Shown: positions 54,167-63,096, counted from the stretch's first letter. The stretch: DNA of 64,000 nucleotides from Bacteroides sp. ET71 (GCF_023336905.1 NZ_JAMBLS010000011.1:1-64000); one strand, 5' to 3'. A program made the numbers and translations. Notes: generated from the sequence alone by a model not told the origin.

Positions 54167-55825
54167 TTACCCTTTCGCCTCCTGGTACAAGAAACGTTTG
54201 ATGCTCTTCTTCGGCGTCTTCTCGAACGCCTCCGGATAGATTTTCATCTTGGCCAGTTGGCTGTAAGCAGGCAATTCCTGGTTGAGAGCCACGCGGTTTT
54301 CTTCCATCACCCGTTCGATGTCTGCCGGAGTCAGCCCATGGGCATAGGCATCGTCAAAGTCGGGATAAACCAGTCCGACCAGGCGCTCGTTTTGCTGTAC
54401 CACCAGACATTCGGCCACATAGGGCAGGTTGTTCAGCTTGTCTTCTATCTCTTCCGGGTAGATATTCTGTCCGCTGGAACCCAGCAGCATGTTCTTGCTC
54501 CGTCCCTTGATGGTGACATTCCCTTGGGCATCCATCGTGGCCAGGTCGCCGGTGTGCAGCCATCCGTCCTTATCGATGGTTTCGGCTGTAGCTTCCGGAT
54601 TCTTGTAGTAGCCTAGCATGACGTTGGCTCCTCTGCAAAGGATTTCTCCGGGGATATTTTCCGGGTCGGGCGAGTCGATGCGTACCTCCATGCGGGGAGC
54701 AGCCTTGCCGCAGGAACCGGGCTTGAAGCGTTTCCAGTCTTCATAGCAGATGATGGGGCCACATTCCGTCATGCCGTAGCCCACCGTGTAGGGGAAATCT
54801 ATCATCTTGAGGAATTGCTCCACTTCCTGATTGAAGGCTGCTCCGCCGATGACTATTTCAGAGAAATTACCTCCAAAAGCCTGCGTGACCTGATCCTTCA
54901 CCGTGGCCTTTATCTTGTCGTTGATGAAAGGCACCTTGAGCAGCAGCTTCATGGTGGGGGTCTCCAGTTTGGGGAGTACGTTCTTCTTGATGATTTTCTC
55001 GATGATGAGGGGCACAGCGATGATGATGCTGGGTTTGACCTCGGCAAAAGCCTGGAAGATGATTTTGGGGCTGGGCATGCGTGTCAGGTAGTAGATGTGG
55101 CAGCCAACCGCAAATTCATAAAGAAACTCGAAAGCCAATCCGTACATGTGCGCCATAGGCAGCATGGATACCACGCAATCTCCTCGCTTTAAGGGCAGCA
55201 CTCCGAAGGCGAAATCCGTGTTGCTCCACAGGCTGCGATAGGGCAGCATGACGCCTTTCGAATAGCTGGTAGTGCCCGAGGTATAGTTGATGACAGCCAG
55301 CTCTTCGGGTTGGTCTTTGTGGTAGTCGATATGTTCTTTACGGAAGTTCTTGGGATATTTCTGTCCGAACATCGCATTGAGATGCTCGCGGGCATAAGTC
55401 AGCTTTTCGCTGCGGGAAACGGGCAGTGAGAAGTCGGGCAGCAAGATAATGCCTTCCAGCAGGGGCATGGCCTGTTCATTGAGGTTTTCCCAAGCCTGGT
55501 CGCCCACGAAGAGCAGGCGGGCTTCCGAATGGTTGACGATGTTGTGTACATTGTCTGCCTTGAATTCGTGCAGGATAGGCACGGCCACTGCTCCATACGT
55601 CAACGTGGCCAGGAAAGCGACGCCCCAATGCGAACTGTTGCGTCCGCACAGGGCTATCTTGTCGCCTTTCCGGATGCCGCTCTCTTCAAAAAGGATGTGC
55701 AGCTTCTCGATTTTACGGGCCACATCTTTATATTGCAGGGTGGCTCCTTTATAGTCGGTCAATGCGTCCAAGTCCCAATTGGTCTGGATGCTGTTCTTTA
55801 TGTAGGCTATAAAACTTTGTTCCAT
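54167..55825 (-). CDS. Long-chain-fatty-acid--CoA ligase (AMP-binding family)
   Basis: Activates fatty acids to acyl-CoA or a related carboxylate by adenylation; probably membrane-associated. The start at ATG 55825 (MEQSFIAYIKNSIQ) is used. The AMP-binding P-loop is TSGTTSYSKG (182-191), followed by GYGMTECGP and the hinge region TGDLATMDAQGNVTIKGRSKN, with the C-terminal Lys in KKSIKRFLYQ. It has 552 residues. It lies downstream of gmd on the same strand but has its own TATATTTG promoter. Confidence 0.92.
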   Translation of the reverse strand: MEQSFIAYIKNSIQTNWDLDALTDYKGATLQYKDVARKIEKLHILFEESGIRKGDKIALCGRNSSHWGVAFLATLTYGAVAVPILHEFKADNVHNIVNHSEARLLFVGDQAWENLNEQAMPLLEGIILLPDFSLPVSRSEKLTYAREHLNAMFGQKYPKNFRKEHIDYHKDQPEELAVINYTSGTTSYSKGVMLPYRSLWSNTDFAFGVLPLKRGDCVVSMLPMAHMYGLAFEFLYEFAVGCHIYYLTRMPSPKIIFQAFAEVKPSIIIAVPLIIEKIIKKNVLPKLETPTMKLLLKVPFINDKIKATVKDQVTQAFGGNFSEIVIGGAAFNQEVEQFLKMIDFPYTVGYGMTECGPIICYEDWKRFKPGSCGKAAPRMEVRIDSPDPENIPGEILCRGANVMLGYYKNPEATAETIDKDGWLHTGDLATMDAQGNVTIKGRSKNMLLGSSGQNIYPEEIEDKLNNLPYVAECLVVQQNERLVGLVYPDFDDAYAHGLTPADIERVMEENRVALNQELPAYSQLAKMKIYPEAFEKTPKKSIKRFLYQEAKG

Positions 55826-55850
55826 ATTGCACGTTTTCTGGTTTTCTGTG

Positions 55851-55858
55851 CAAATATA
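55851..55858 (-). promoter_or_regulatory. -7 promoter element, acyl-CoA ligase gene
   Basis: TATATTTG on the minus strand, 25 bases from the start. Confidence 0.6.
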
Positions 55859-55887
55859 GGACATTCCTTTCAGAATAGCAACTGGTC

Positions 55888-56943
55888 TTATTGCTTTTCC
55901 ACAAACTTCAGGTCGTGCGCCACCATGATGCGCACCAGTTCTTCGAAGCTAGTTTGCCGCGGATTCCATCCCAGCAGAGTCTTGGCTTTGGTGGGATCGC
56001 CCAATAGTTGCTCTACTTCGGCAGGACGGAAATATTTGGAATCTACTTCGACAAGCGTTTGTCCGGTGCGGGTATCGATGCCTTTCTCGTCCACGCCTTT
56101 GCCTTCCCAGCGCAGTTCGATGCCGGCTTCGCGGAAGGCCAGGGTGCAGAATTCGCGTACTGTGTGCATTTCGCCCGTAGCTATGACAAAGTCTTCGGGA
56201 GTAGGGTGTTGCAGGATGAGCCACATGCACTCCACGTAGTCTTTGGCATAGCCCCAATCTCTTTGGGCATTCAGGTTGCCCAGGTATAATTTGTTTTGCA
56301 GGCCTTTGGCGATGCGGGCGGCAGCCAGCGTAATCTTTCGGGTGACAAAAGTTTCGCCCCGGCGTTCACTTTCGTGGTTGAAGAGGATGCCGTTCACGGC
56401 AAACATGCCGTAGCTTTCGCGGTAGTTTTTCGTAATCCAGAAGCCGTATTGTTTGGCCACGCCGTAGGGGCTGCGCGGATAGAAAGGGGTTGTTTCCCGC
56501 TGAGGCACTTCCTGCACTTTGCCGAAGAGCTCGGATGTGGAAGCCTGGTAGATTTTTGTCTTCTTCTCCATGCCCAGGATGCGGACGGCCTCGAGCATGC
56601 GCAGGGTGCCCACGGCGTCGGTTTCGGCTGTATATTCGGGCACCTCGAAGCTGACTTTCACGTGGCTTTGGGCTGCCAGGTTATAGATTTCGTCGGGCTG
56701 CACCTCTTGAATGATGCGGATGAGGCTACTGCTGTCCGTCATGTCGCCATAGTGCAGGTTGACCAGGCGTTTCTGCTTCATGTCGCGCACCCATTCGTCG
56801 AAATACAAGTGTTCGATACGTCCGGTGTTGAACGAGGAAGAGCGGCGCAGGATGCCGTGCACTTCATATCCTTTCTGGAGAAGGAACTCGGCCAGGAAAG
56901 AGCCGTCCTGACCCGTGATGCCTGAGATAAGGGCTGTTTTCAT
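55888..56943 (-). CDS. gmd: GDP-mannose 4,6-dehydratase
   Basis: First step of GDP-L-fucose synthesis. It is an extended short-chain dehydrogenase fold with NAD(P) motif [15 protein letters not shown] (about 8-22), the catalytic [15 protein letters not shown] region (YxxxK) and [17 protein letters not shown], which is diagnostic for GMD. It has 351 residues from the ATG at 56943. It works with the fcl product encoded at 47.2-48.3 kb; in many Bacteroides the two genes are adjacent, here they are not. Confidence 0.96.
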   Translation of the reverse strand: MKTALISGITGQDGSFLAEFLLQKGYEVHGILRRSSSFNTGRIEHLYFDEWVRDMKQKRLVNLHYGDMTDSSSLIRIIQEVQPDEIYNLAAQSHVKVSFEVPEYTAETDAVGTLRMLEAVRILGMEKKTKIYQASTSELFGKVQEVPQRETTPFYPRSPYGVAKQYGFWITKNYRESYGMFAVNGILFNHESERRGETFVTRKITLAAARIAKGLQNKLYLGNLNAQRDWGYAKDYVECMWLILQHPTPEDFVIATGEMHTVREFCTLAFREAGIELRWEGKGVDEKGIDTRTGQTLVEVDSKYFRPAEVEQLLGDPTKAKTLLGWNPRQTSFEELVRIMVAHDLKFVEKQ

Positions 56944-56979
56944 TGTATTGTTATCTTTTTCTGTTAGAACATTGAGAGA

Positions 56980-56987
56980 CAAAAATA
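56980..56987 (-). promoter_or_regulatory. -7-like element, gmd
   Basis: TATTTTTG on the minus strand, 36 bases from the start. Confidence 0.45.
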
Positions 56988-57090
56988 CGATTTTATTCTT
57001 TAACTAAGTCTTATGGACAAGTTTTATTTCTTTAGAGCTGCCTTTGGAGGAGGTACAGCATAGGTTTTTTCTTCAACTTTGCCAACGGGG

Positions 57091-57564
57091 CTATTCGTGG
57101 TGGTAAGGCCCTCCGTGCAAGATGTTCATAGCCCGGTAGAGCTGTTCTACGAAAATGAGGCGTACCATTTGGTGGGAAAAGGTCATGCGCGAGAGCGACA
57201 GCTTTTCTTGGGCAGCTTCGTAGATTCGCTGGGAGAAGCCATAAGGTCCTCCGATGATGAAGACCAGACGCTTGCCGACTGTATTCATTTTGCGTTTCAT
57301 GTAATCGGCAAATTCTATGGAGCGCATTTCTTTTCCACCTTCGTCCAGCAGCACGACGAAGTCTCCTGGTTGAAGTGCTTTCAGTATCAGTTCTCCTTCT
57401 TTTTCCTTCTGTACGTCGGTGCTGAGGTTCCGAGTATTCTTCAGTTCGGGGATGACTTCCATGTCGAATGTAAGATATCGTTTGGTGCGCTGCACGTAGT
57501 CGTTGATGGCTGTAATGAAGTGGGGCTCTACGGTGCGCCCCACGACGAGTAAGATGGTCTTCAT
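57091..57564 (-). CDS. rlmH: 23S rRNA (pseudouridine1915-N3)-methyltransferase
   Basis: SPOUT-class methyltransferase that modifies pseudouridine 1915 in helix 69 of 23S rRNA. The start at ATG 57564 (MKTILLVVGRT) gives the standard 157 residues. The trefoil-knot SAM site is seen in FVVLLDEGGKEM, FIIGGPYGF and LSRMTFSHQMVRLIFVEQLYRA. The promoter is TATCTTTG on the minus strand at 57598-57605. Confidence 0.96.
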   Translation of the reverse strand: MKTILLVVGRTVEPHFITAINDYVQRTKRYLTFDMEVIPELKNTRNLSTDVQKEKEGELILKALQPGDFVVLLDEGGKEMRSIEFADYMKRKMNTVGKRLVFIIGGPYGFSQRIYEAAQEKLSLSRMTFSHQMVRLIFVEQLYRAMNILHGGPYHHE

Positions 57565-57597
57565 TGGCGTATAAGTACATTGGGTGGAAGATGTGTG

Positions 57598-57605
57598 CAA
57601 AGATA
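57598..57605 (-). promoter_or_regulatory. -7 promoter element, rlmH
   Basis: TATCTTTG on the minus strand, 33 bases from the start. Confidence 0.6.
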
Positions 57606-57706
57606 CGACAAATGGAAGAGAAAAGAAAGCGGGGCTTTTGTGTTTTTAGGCCTTTCATGTTGGACAAGAGGCTGCAAATAAATTGCCTGTCCTCTATCAA
57701 AGCTTT

Positions 57707-57790
57707 ATCTCTAGGCTGGAGATGTATATCTCTAGCTTAAAGATACACATCTCTAGTCTAAAGATGTGCATCTCCAGCCTAGAGATAGAC
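57707..57790. repeat. 21-bp tandem array (4 units), each unit palindromic
   Basis: Units begin at 57707, 57728, 57749 and 57770. Each reads ATCTC(T/C)AG, a short centre, then (C)TA(G/A)AGAT, so every unit is an imperfect dyad. It lies in the 436-base divergent gap between rlmH and the DUF4783 gene; the remaining 57791-57970 shows nothing recognisable. A 70-codon frame through it has only a TTG start and is not supported. Confidence 0.9.
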
Positions 57791-57970
57791 TTTTCCTGCC
57801 TTTACGGAAACTATTCCTGTGGGCAAGAAAAGTTTTCGGTTGTCGCCTGCAAGCTTTATTCAAAACTGACTTTTGACGGATTTCGTAGATATTGAGGGGG
57901 AATCTGTCGTCATTCTATCAGATTTACTACATTTCTGTTCCTTTTTGCTTGTTAAATATAATATAATATG

Positions 57971-57978
57971 TACCTTTG
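57971..57978 (+). promoter_or_regulatory. -7 promoter element, DUF4783-nadC operon
   Basis: TACCTTTG, 22 bases before the start at 58001; a TTTG at 57944-57947 may be a loosely spaced -33 element. Confidence 0.6.
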
Positions 57979-58000
57979 CCTATCATTAATGCTTATGCTT

Positions 58001-58390
58001 ATGAAAAAACGAGTGGCATTATTGCTGGTAGGTCTCATCAGTGGGATGGCTGTGGCATTGGCGCAAAACGTGCCTGTGGGAGTCGTGGTGGCTCTGAAGA
58101 AAGGCAATCCGCAGGGCTTGGACAGATACCTGGGGGAAAAAGTGAACGTAATTATCCAGAAACAGAATTCGGACTTGGATAAGGCTGCTGCATACTCTAC
58201 GTTGGAGACTTTTTTCAACTCAAACCCGGTGAGAGGGTTCGAAGTAAGGCATGAAGGCCAACGTGAAGGCTCCAGTTTCGTCGTAGGCATGTTGAAGACA
58301 GACAACGGAGATTTCCGGGTCAATTGTTTTTTTAAGCGGATACAGAACAAATATTTTATACATCAAATCAGAATAGAGAAAAACCCATGA
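58001..58390 (+). CDS. DUF4783 exported protein
   Basis: The start at ATG 58001 (MKKRVALLLVGLISGMAVALAQ) gives a signal peptide with cleavage after ALA. The mature part (about 107 residues) has the nuclear-transport-factor-2-like pattern of DUF4783: LKKGNPQGLDRYLGEKVNVI, a phenylalanine-rich centre (TLETFFNSNP) and KTDNGDFRVNCFFKRIQNKYFIHQIRIE. The function is unknown. The stop overlaps the nadC start by four bases (ATGA), so translation is coupled; this pairing is a recurrent one in Bacteroidales as far as I recall. Confidence 0.8.
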   Translation: MKKRVALLLVGLISGMAVALAQNVPVGVVVALKKGNPQGLDRYLGEKVNVIIQKQNSDLDKAAAYSTLETFFNSNPVRGFEVRHEGQREGSSFVVGMLKTDNGDFRVNCFFKRIQNKYFIHQIRIEKNP

Positions 58391-59235
58391 CCAAAGAACA
58401 AGAATTAATAGATAGACTCATAGACTTGGCTTTTGCCGAAGATATAGGTGATGGCGACCATACCACACTGTCATGCATCCCACCTACGGCACAGGGGCGT
58501 TCGAAGTTGCTCATCAAAGAACCGGGCATTTTGGCGGGCATAGAAATCGCCAAAGAAGTATTCCGTCGGTTTGATCCCGAACTGAAAGTCGAGGTTTTCA
58601 TAAACGATGGAGCCGAAGTGAAACCCGGCGATGTGCCAATGATTGTTTCCGGTAAAGTGCAATCACTCTTGCAGACCGAGCGTCTGATGCTTAATATTCT
58701 GCAACGGATGAGCGGCATAGCTACCATGACTCATCGGTATGCACAGCAATTGCAAGGCACTCATACGCGCGTGCTCGATACTCGTAAGACTACTCCCGGT
58801 ATGAGGATACTCGAAAAAATGGCAGTCAAAATAGGGGGCGGAGTGAACCATCGTATCGGACTCTTCGATATGATTCTTTTGAAAGATAATCACGTGGACT
58901 TTGCGGGAGGCATTGACAAGGCTATTCTCCGGGCCAAAAAGTATTGCCGGGAAAAAGGGAAGGACCTGAAGATAGAAATCGAAGTCAGAAACCTGGATGA
59001 ACTTCAGCAGGTACTTGATCTGGGTGGCGTAGACAGAATCATGTTTGATAACTTCACACCCGAACTGACCCGCAAGGCTGTGCAGATGGTGGCAGGACGT
59101 TATGAAACAGAATCTTCTGGAGGAATCACCTTCGACACATTGCGTGAATACGCCGAATGTGGTGTAGACTACATTTCTGTCGGAGCGTTGACCCATTCGG
59201 TCAAAGGCCTGGACATGAGCTTTAAGGCTTGTTGA
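58387..59235 (+). CDS. nadC: Nicotinate-nucleotide pyrophosphorylase (quinolinate phosphoribosyltransferase)
   Basis: Converts quinolinate and PRPP to nicotinate mononucleotide in de novo NAD synthesis. Motifs are EDIGDGDHTTLSCIP, LNILQRMSGIATMTHRY, VLDTRKTTPGMRILEKMAV, GGGVNHRIGLFDMILLKDNH and ISVGALTHSVKGLDMSF. The length of 282 residues is standard. It overlaps the DUF4783 gene by four bases. Confidence 0.96.
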   Translation: MTKEQELIDRLIDLAFAEDIGDGDHTTLSCIPPTAQGRSKLLIKEPGILAGIEIAKEVFRRFDPELKVEVFINDGAEVKPGDVPMIVSGKVQSLLQTERLMLNILQRMSGIATMTHRYAQQLQGTHTRVLDTRKTTPGMRILEKMAVKIGGGVNHRIGLFDMILLKDNHVDFAGGIDKAILRAKKYCREKGKDLKIEIEVRNLDELQQVLDLGGVDRIMFDNFTPELTRKAVQMVAGRYETESSGGITFDTLREYAECGVDYISVGALTHSVKGLDMSFKAC

Positions 59236-59297
59236 AGAAGTTTTTTGTAGGGGATTAACATATTTTCGTATTCTGGTCAGCAGCATTTCCCCTTGCC

Positions 59298-59912
59298 ATG
59301 CGTCCAATAGATAAACAACGCGATGGAGCGTTGAAGAAAAGTAATTTGTTGACATTGGACAGTGGATTTGAAGAGTTGGTTGAAGGATGTCGGGCAGGCG
59401 ATCAAACTGCCCGAAAGACGCTTTACACCCTCTATGCACAGTCGATGCTGGCCTTGTGCTACCGTTATACTGGAGATTTAGACGAGGCTCACGATGTGTT
59501 GCACGATGGTTTCATTAAGCTCTTCACGCATTTCACTTATCGGGGAGAATGTTCGCTTGCTACGTGGGTACGCCAAGTCATGATTTCACAGGCCATTGAT
59601 TATTTAAGACACAAAAAGAAATTCGGCAATCTGATAGTCAATGAAGAACAGCTTCCCGATATTCCAGATGAAGCAGAAGTGGCTCAAACTGGTTCTCAGT
59701 TGTCCGAAGAACAACTGATGGCATTTGTTGCCCAGTTGCCGGAAGGGTGTCGCACAGTCTTTAACCTCTACGTTTTTGAGGAAAAGTCTCATAAAGAGAT
59801 AGCGGCTCTGCTTCATATCAAAGAACACACTTCCACTTCGCAACTCCATCGCGCCAAAACTTTGTTGGCAAAACGAATCAAAGAATATTGGGCTCATGAG
59901 AGAAAAAAGTGA
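59298..59912 (+). CDS. ECF-type RNA polymerase sigma factor
   Basis: Group 4 sigma-70 protein with region 2 (about 28-100; YAQSMLALCYRYTGDLDEAHDVLHDG, then WVRQVMISQAIDYLRHKKK) and region 4 (about 140-195; LPEGCRTVFNLYVFEEKSHKEIAALL and a recognition helix with SQLHRAKTLL). It has 204 residues. The next gene starts 17 bases before its stop, which is the usual coupling of a sigma factor to its controlling membrane partner. Promoter targets are unknown; self-regulation is likely but no site is identified. Confidence 0.92.
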   Translation: MRPIDKQRDGALKKSNLLTLDSGFEELVEGCRAGDQTARKTLYTLYAQSMLALCYRYTGDLDEAHDVLHDGFIKLFTHFTYRGECSLATWVRQVMISQAIDYLRHKKKFGNLIVNEEQLPDIPDEAEVAQTGSQLSEEQLMAFVAQLPEGCRTVFNLYVFEEKSHKEIAALLHIKEHTSTSQLHRAKTLLAKRIKEYWAHERKK

Positions 59913-60900
59913 AATAAACGATCTTTTCCGTACCCGTCTGCAGGACATGAAGATGGAGGTGAGGAGTGAGTTTTGGGAAATGTTGGAGCAAGACTTGAAA
60001 AACAAGCCTTCGCCTATGACGGCCTTCCGCACCCGGTGCTTACGTTGGGTAGCAGCAGCGTCGGTTTTATTATTGTTGGGAGGGATCTCCTTTTGGGCAC
60101 TTCTTTCGCCAGTTCCCGAGGATACCGGAAAAGTGTTGGCCCATAAAGCGCCCCAACTGGCCGATCCCGTGGCAGAGCTTCCACCCATATCTGTTCCTTC
60201 AGACAAGGTGAAGCAGCCTGTAAATATTCCTTCTTTACAACAACAAGAAGAAGATGAGCCAGTGTCTGTGCATGTTTCCATATCCATTACTCAAACACAG
60301 CAGTATGGGAAGCGCCGTCGTACAAATGCCAACCACAATTATTTGACGGACGAAAGGACATCTTCTTCAAGAACCGTTACGGCAAATTCCGGACGGGCAA
60401 AGCAAAAAAGCATGAAAGAAGCAGTCTCTTCTCTCCAATCATCTCGTTGGGCATTGAAAACACTGATTGGCACCTCTCTTCCAAGTTCCGACTATGCTGC
60501 ACCTGTTACAGCCGGTGTTCTTGTGGAGCGTTCGTTAGGTAAACGCTTTTCTTTAGAAGCCGGTTTGCAATATAGCCGTCTAGAAACCGCAGAAAACGAA
60601 CCTTTACATTCTTTAAGTGTGCCTCTTCGGGTGAATATGTCGTTAGCTTCAAATCGTCACCTTGATTTCTACGCGCAAACAGGCGTTTCGATGGAGAAGA
60701 TTATTTCTGGAGATTCATCTCCTCTGCAGGTAGCTGTTCAGGCCGGAGTGGGGTTACGCTATAAAATGACAGACCGTTTGGCCTTCTTTGCAGAACCTTC
60801 TGTTTCTCATCATTTTAATGAAGATTCTTCTCCACGGACCTTACGTACAGAACGCCCGCTCAATTTGAATTTACTCTGTGGTCTTCGTATGACCTATTAA
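59896..60900 (+). CDS. Single-span membrane protein with C-terminal beta-barrel-like domain, sigma-factor partner
   Basis: The N-terminal cytoplasmic segment (1-50, acidic/basic helices such as EVRSEFWEMLEQDLKN) precedes one membrane helix (about 51-70). A low-complexity Pro/Gln/Ser linker (about 71-190) leads to a C-terminal domain with alternating aromatic strands and a final aromatic residue (MTY). That domain (GVLVERSLGKRFSLEAGLQY, FYAQTGVSMEK, AGVGLRYKMTDRLAFFAEPS) is of the outer-membrane-beta-barrel/porin-like kind. It has 334 residues. The layout suggests an anti-sigma-like inner-membrane anchor reaching across the periplasm. No classic anti-sigma (FecR/RskA) motif is visible. The function is inferred from position only. 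Confidence 0.7.
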   Translation: MREKSEINDLFRTRLQDMKMEVRSEFWEMLEQDLKNKPSPMTAFRTRCLRWVAAASVLLLLGGISFWALLSPVPEDTGKVLAHKAPQLADPVAELPPISVPSDKVKQPVNIPSLQQQEEDEPVSVHVSISITQTQQYGKRRRTNANHNYLTDERTSSSRTVTANSGRAKQKSMKEAVSSLQSSRWALKTLIGTSLPSSDYAAPVTAGVLVERSLGKRFSLEAGLQYSRLETAENEPLHSLSVPLRVNMSLASNRHLDFYAQTGVSMEKIISGDSSPLQVAVQAGVGLRYKMTDRLAFFAEPSVSHHFNEDSSPRTLRTERPLNLNLLCGLRMTY

Positions 60901-60916
60901 CGAATATAACCGAATT

Positions 60917-61474
60917 ATGAAAAAGATAATCGCATTGTTCTTCTATAAGAAAAACTGGAGTGCCTATTTGGCTTTTAGTCTTTTGTTATGCTGTTTTGTC
61001 TCTTGCTCTGAAGAAGCATTGGATTATAATCATCCGGATGTAGACCTGTTCGTGCACCAATTGAAAGAGGGAAATCTGCCTGTACCTACTGTTGATGGAG
61101 CTTCTCAAATGCCAAAGTTTACGACAAAAGATATCGCTGCATTGCTGGATTATGCAGATGATTTGAGTGTTATTCCATCTTTTTCGTTAGCACCCATTTC
61201 TTATTCTGCTGGCGGTAAGCTTCGTTTGGGTGAGTGTTTGCTTTGGACAGTGGAGACAATTCGCTTAGGACATAACGCTTCCATGGGATGCAAGATGGTA
61301 CACATAGGGGCTGAGAATTATGAAGGAATTTATTTCTTGTCCGATGAAGAAGTGCTGGATGCAGTGGCTCGCTATCGTCATTGGTGGGAAAATAGGCAGT
61401 ATCCGCGAACAGTATGGACCGTAGATCCGTGTTGGAATGAGCCACTTTGTGGCAGTGATTATATGTGGTGGTAG
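60917..61474 (+). CDS. Small lipoprotein of the sigma-factor operon (DUF4943-like)
   Basis: Lipobox FVSC gives Cys30 after a long N-region. The mature protein of about 155 residues has SLAPISYSAGGKLRLGECLLWTVE-like and AVARYRHWWENRQYP segments and ends in a Trp-rich tail (YMWW). I believe it corresponds to DUF4943, but the assignment is tentative. It starts 16 bases after the beta-barrel-like gene, so it belongs to the same transcript and may be a surface or periplasmic component sensed by, or controlled by, the sigma factor. Confidence 0.7.
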   Translation: MKKIIALFFYKKNWSAYLAFSLLLCCFVSCSEEALDYNHPDVDLFVHQLKEGNLPVPTVDGASQMPKFTTKDIAALLDYADDLSVIPSFSLAPISYSAGGKLRLGECLLWTVETIRLGHNASMGCKMVHIGAENYEGIYFLSDEEVLDAVARYRHWWENRQYPRTVWTVDPCWNEPLCGSDYMWW

Positions 61475-61493
61475 TTTCTGCCCGGTTGTTTTT

Positions 61494-62015
61494 ATGAGAC
61501 GAGTGCAACTTCTATGCTGTTTGCTGGTACTTGCATGGTCTTCGCTAGCAGCTCAAGATTGGACTTCGGAGGACTCTCTGCGTATTCGCCAATTATTGGA
61601 TAGGGAAGGGGAGATTCAACTAAATCAGAAAGCTTTGAAGGAGCTGAAGCAAATTTTTCCATTGGGCCAGGGGAAGATGTCGGAAGAAAAGCCTTGGCTG
61701 GATTTTGATTCTACCTTACCCACCATTCATCAGAAAAAGAGAGGCCGGCTGACGTTATACCCTTACACGCCCACCACTCCTTACAATTGGGATCCGGTGT
61801 TGCAATGTAAAATAGATATAGATGCGCCTGATTGGAAAAAGAATCTTAAGACTTGGCTCTATGCGCAGCCCGTAGGAGCAGCTTCGCCGTCCGGACTTAG
61901 CTTTATGGCTATTTTTACCCGAGAATTTTGGAATAGGAAAATAGGGCGACGCCGGGCTCGTACGCTTGAGGTCTTAAGGGCATATGGAGATTCTGTGACC
62001 GTGCATTTGAAATGA
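61494..62015 (+). CDS. Small exported protein of the sigma-factor operon (DUF4858-like)
   Basis: The start at ATG 61494 (MRRVQLLCCLLVLAWSSLAAQ) gives a signal peptide cleaved after LAA or AAQ. The mature part has about 153 residues with RIRQLLDREGEIQLNQKALKE and a Pro/Tyr-rich centre (LYPYTPTTPYNWDPV), ending in a basic region. It may be DUF4858; this is uncertain. It follows the preceding lipoprotein gene by 19 bases and closes the operon. Confidence 0.65.
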   Translation: MRRVQLLCCLLVLAWSSLAAQDWTSEDSLRIRQLLDREGEIQLNQKALKELKQIFPLGQGKMSEEKPWLDFDSTLPTIHQKKRGRLTLYPYTPTTPYNWDPVLQCKIDIDAPDWKKNLKTWLYAQPVGAASPSGLSFMAIFTREFWNRKIGRRRARTLEVLRAYGDSVTVHLK

Positions 62016-62081
62016 AACTTAAACAATGGAATGAGATTGTTTGTTAATATAAAGATTGAATCAATTAATTACGGATAAGAT

Positions 62082-63020
62082 ATGAATAGAATTACTTCTT
62101 TGTTTGGCATTACTTACCCCATTGTCCAAGGGGGGATGGTTTGGTGCAGTGGTTGGCGTTTGGCTTCTGCCGTGAGCAACGCCGGCGGATTAGGGCTTTT
62201 AGGAGCAGGCTCGATGCATCCTGACACTTTGCGTGAACATATACGGAAATGCCGGGCGGCTACTTCCAAACCTTTTGGCGTGAACTTGCCTTTGATGTAT
62301 CCGCAAATAGATGAGGCTATGCAACTGGTGGCAGATGAAGGTGTGAAGATTGTCTTTACGTCTGCCGGTAGTCCGAAGAAATGGACGGGCTGGTTGCATG
62401 AACGTGGCATTACGGTAGTTCATGTAGTTTCTTCTTCTCGCTTTGCGCAGAAAGCAGAAGAAGCTGGTGTAGATGCTGTCGTGGCGGAGGGATTCGAGGC
62501 TGGCGGTCATAATGGGCGTGAAGAAACAACTACGTTATGCCTTATCCCCGCCGTTCGTCGAGCTACTGCTTTGCCATTGATTGCTGCCGGTGGAATTGCA
62601 ACGGGCGAGGCCATGTTGGCTGTAAGGGCTTTAGGAGCGGAAGGCGTGCAAATCGGTACCCGTTTTGCATTGACTGAAGAAAGCTCTGCCAGCGATGTTT
62701 TTAAGAACTATTGTCTGCAATTGGAAGAAGGAGATACGCGTCTTTTGTTAAAGAAACTGGCACCTACCCGTTTGGTGAAGGGCAAGTTCCTGGATGCGGT
62801 TTCTGTGGCAGAGGCTTCTGGAGCTACGGAAGAGCAGCTCCGGGAATTGCTGGGAAAAGGGCGTGCCAAACGAGGCATTTTTGAAGGCGATTTGGAAGAA
62901 GGTGAGTTGGAGATCGGGCAAATCGCTTCGCTGCTGAAAGGGAAAGGTATTCAGCCGGTGGCCGAGGTGATGGATGAATTGGTGCAAGCTTATGAAAATG
63001 GATTGAAAGCTTTGTTATGA
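62082..63020 (+). CDS. FMN-dependent FabK/nitronate monooxygenase-family oxidoreductase
   Basis: TIM-barrel flavoenzyme family containing enoyl-ACP reductase II (FabK) and 2-nitropropane dioxygenase/nitronate monooxygenases. The N-terminal FGITYPIVQGGM, NAGGLGLLGAGSM, the AEGFEAGGHNG phosphate/His segment, PLIAAGGIATGEAML and GAEGVQIGTRFALTEES are all present. It has 312 residues, cytoplasmic. The His in AGGHNG and the overall length fit either function; which one applies cannot be settled by reading. Confidence 0.9.
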   Translation: MNRITSLFGITYPIVQGGMVWCSGWRLASAVSNAGGLGLLGAGSMHPDTLREHIRKCRAATSKPFGVNLPLMYPQIDEAMQLVADEGVKIVFTSAGSPKKWTGWLHERGITVVHVVSSSRFAQKAEEAGVDAVVAEGFEAGGHNGREETTTLCLIPAVRRATALPLIAAGGIATGEAMLAVRALGAEGVQIGTRFALTEESSASDVFKNYCLQLEEGDTRLLLKKLAPTRLVKGKFLDAVSVAEASGATEEQLRELLGKGRAKRGIFEGDLEEGELEIGQIASLLKGKGIQPVAEVMDELVQAYENGLKALL

Positions 63021-63055
63021 TTCAAACCTTAACTGGGTATTGGTAAATTTTGTGA

Positions 63056-63096
63056 GGATATATCGAAGAAGTGATTCTGAAGATATATCCTTTTTT
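63056..63096 (+). terminator. Terminator after the flavin oxidoreductase gene
   Basis: A perfect 9-bp stem (63056-63064 with 63082-63090), then six T. Confidence 0.85.

Noticed and set aside
57683-57895. 70-codon frame over the 21-bp array with a heptad-like pattern
   Set aside because: The 21-bp period gives a seven-residue pattern automatically; only a TTG start, no other support.
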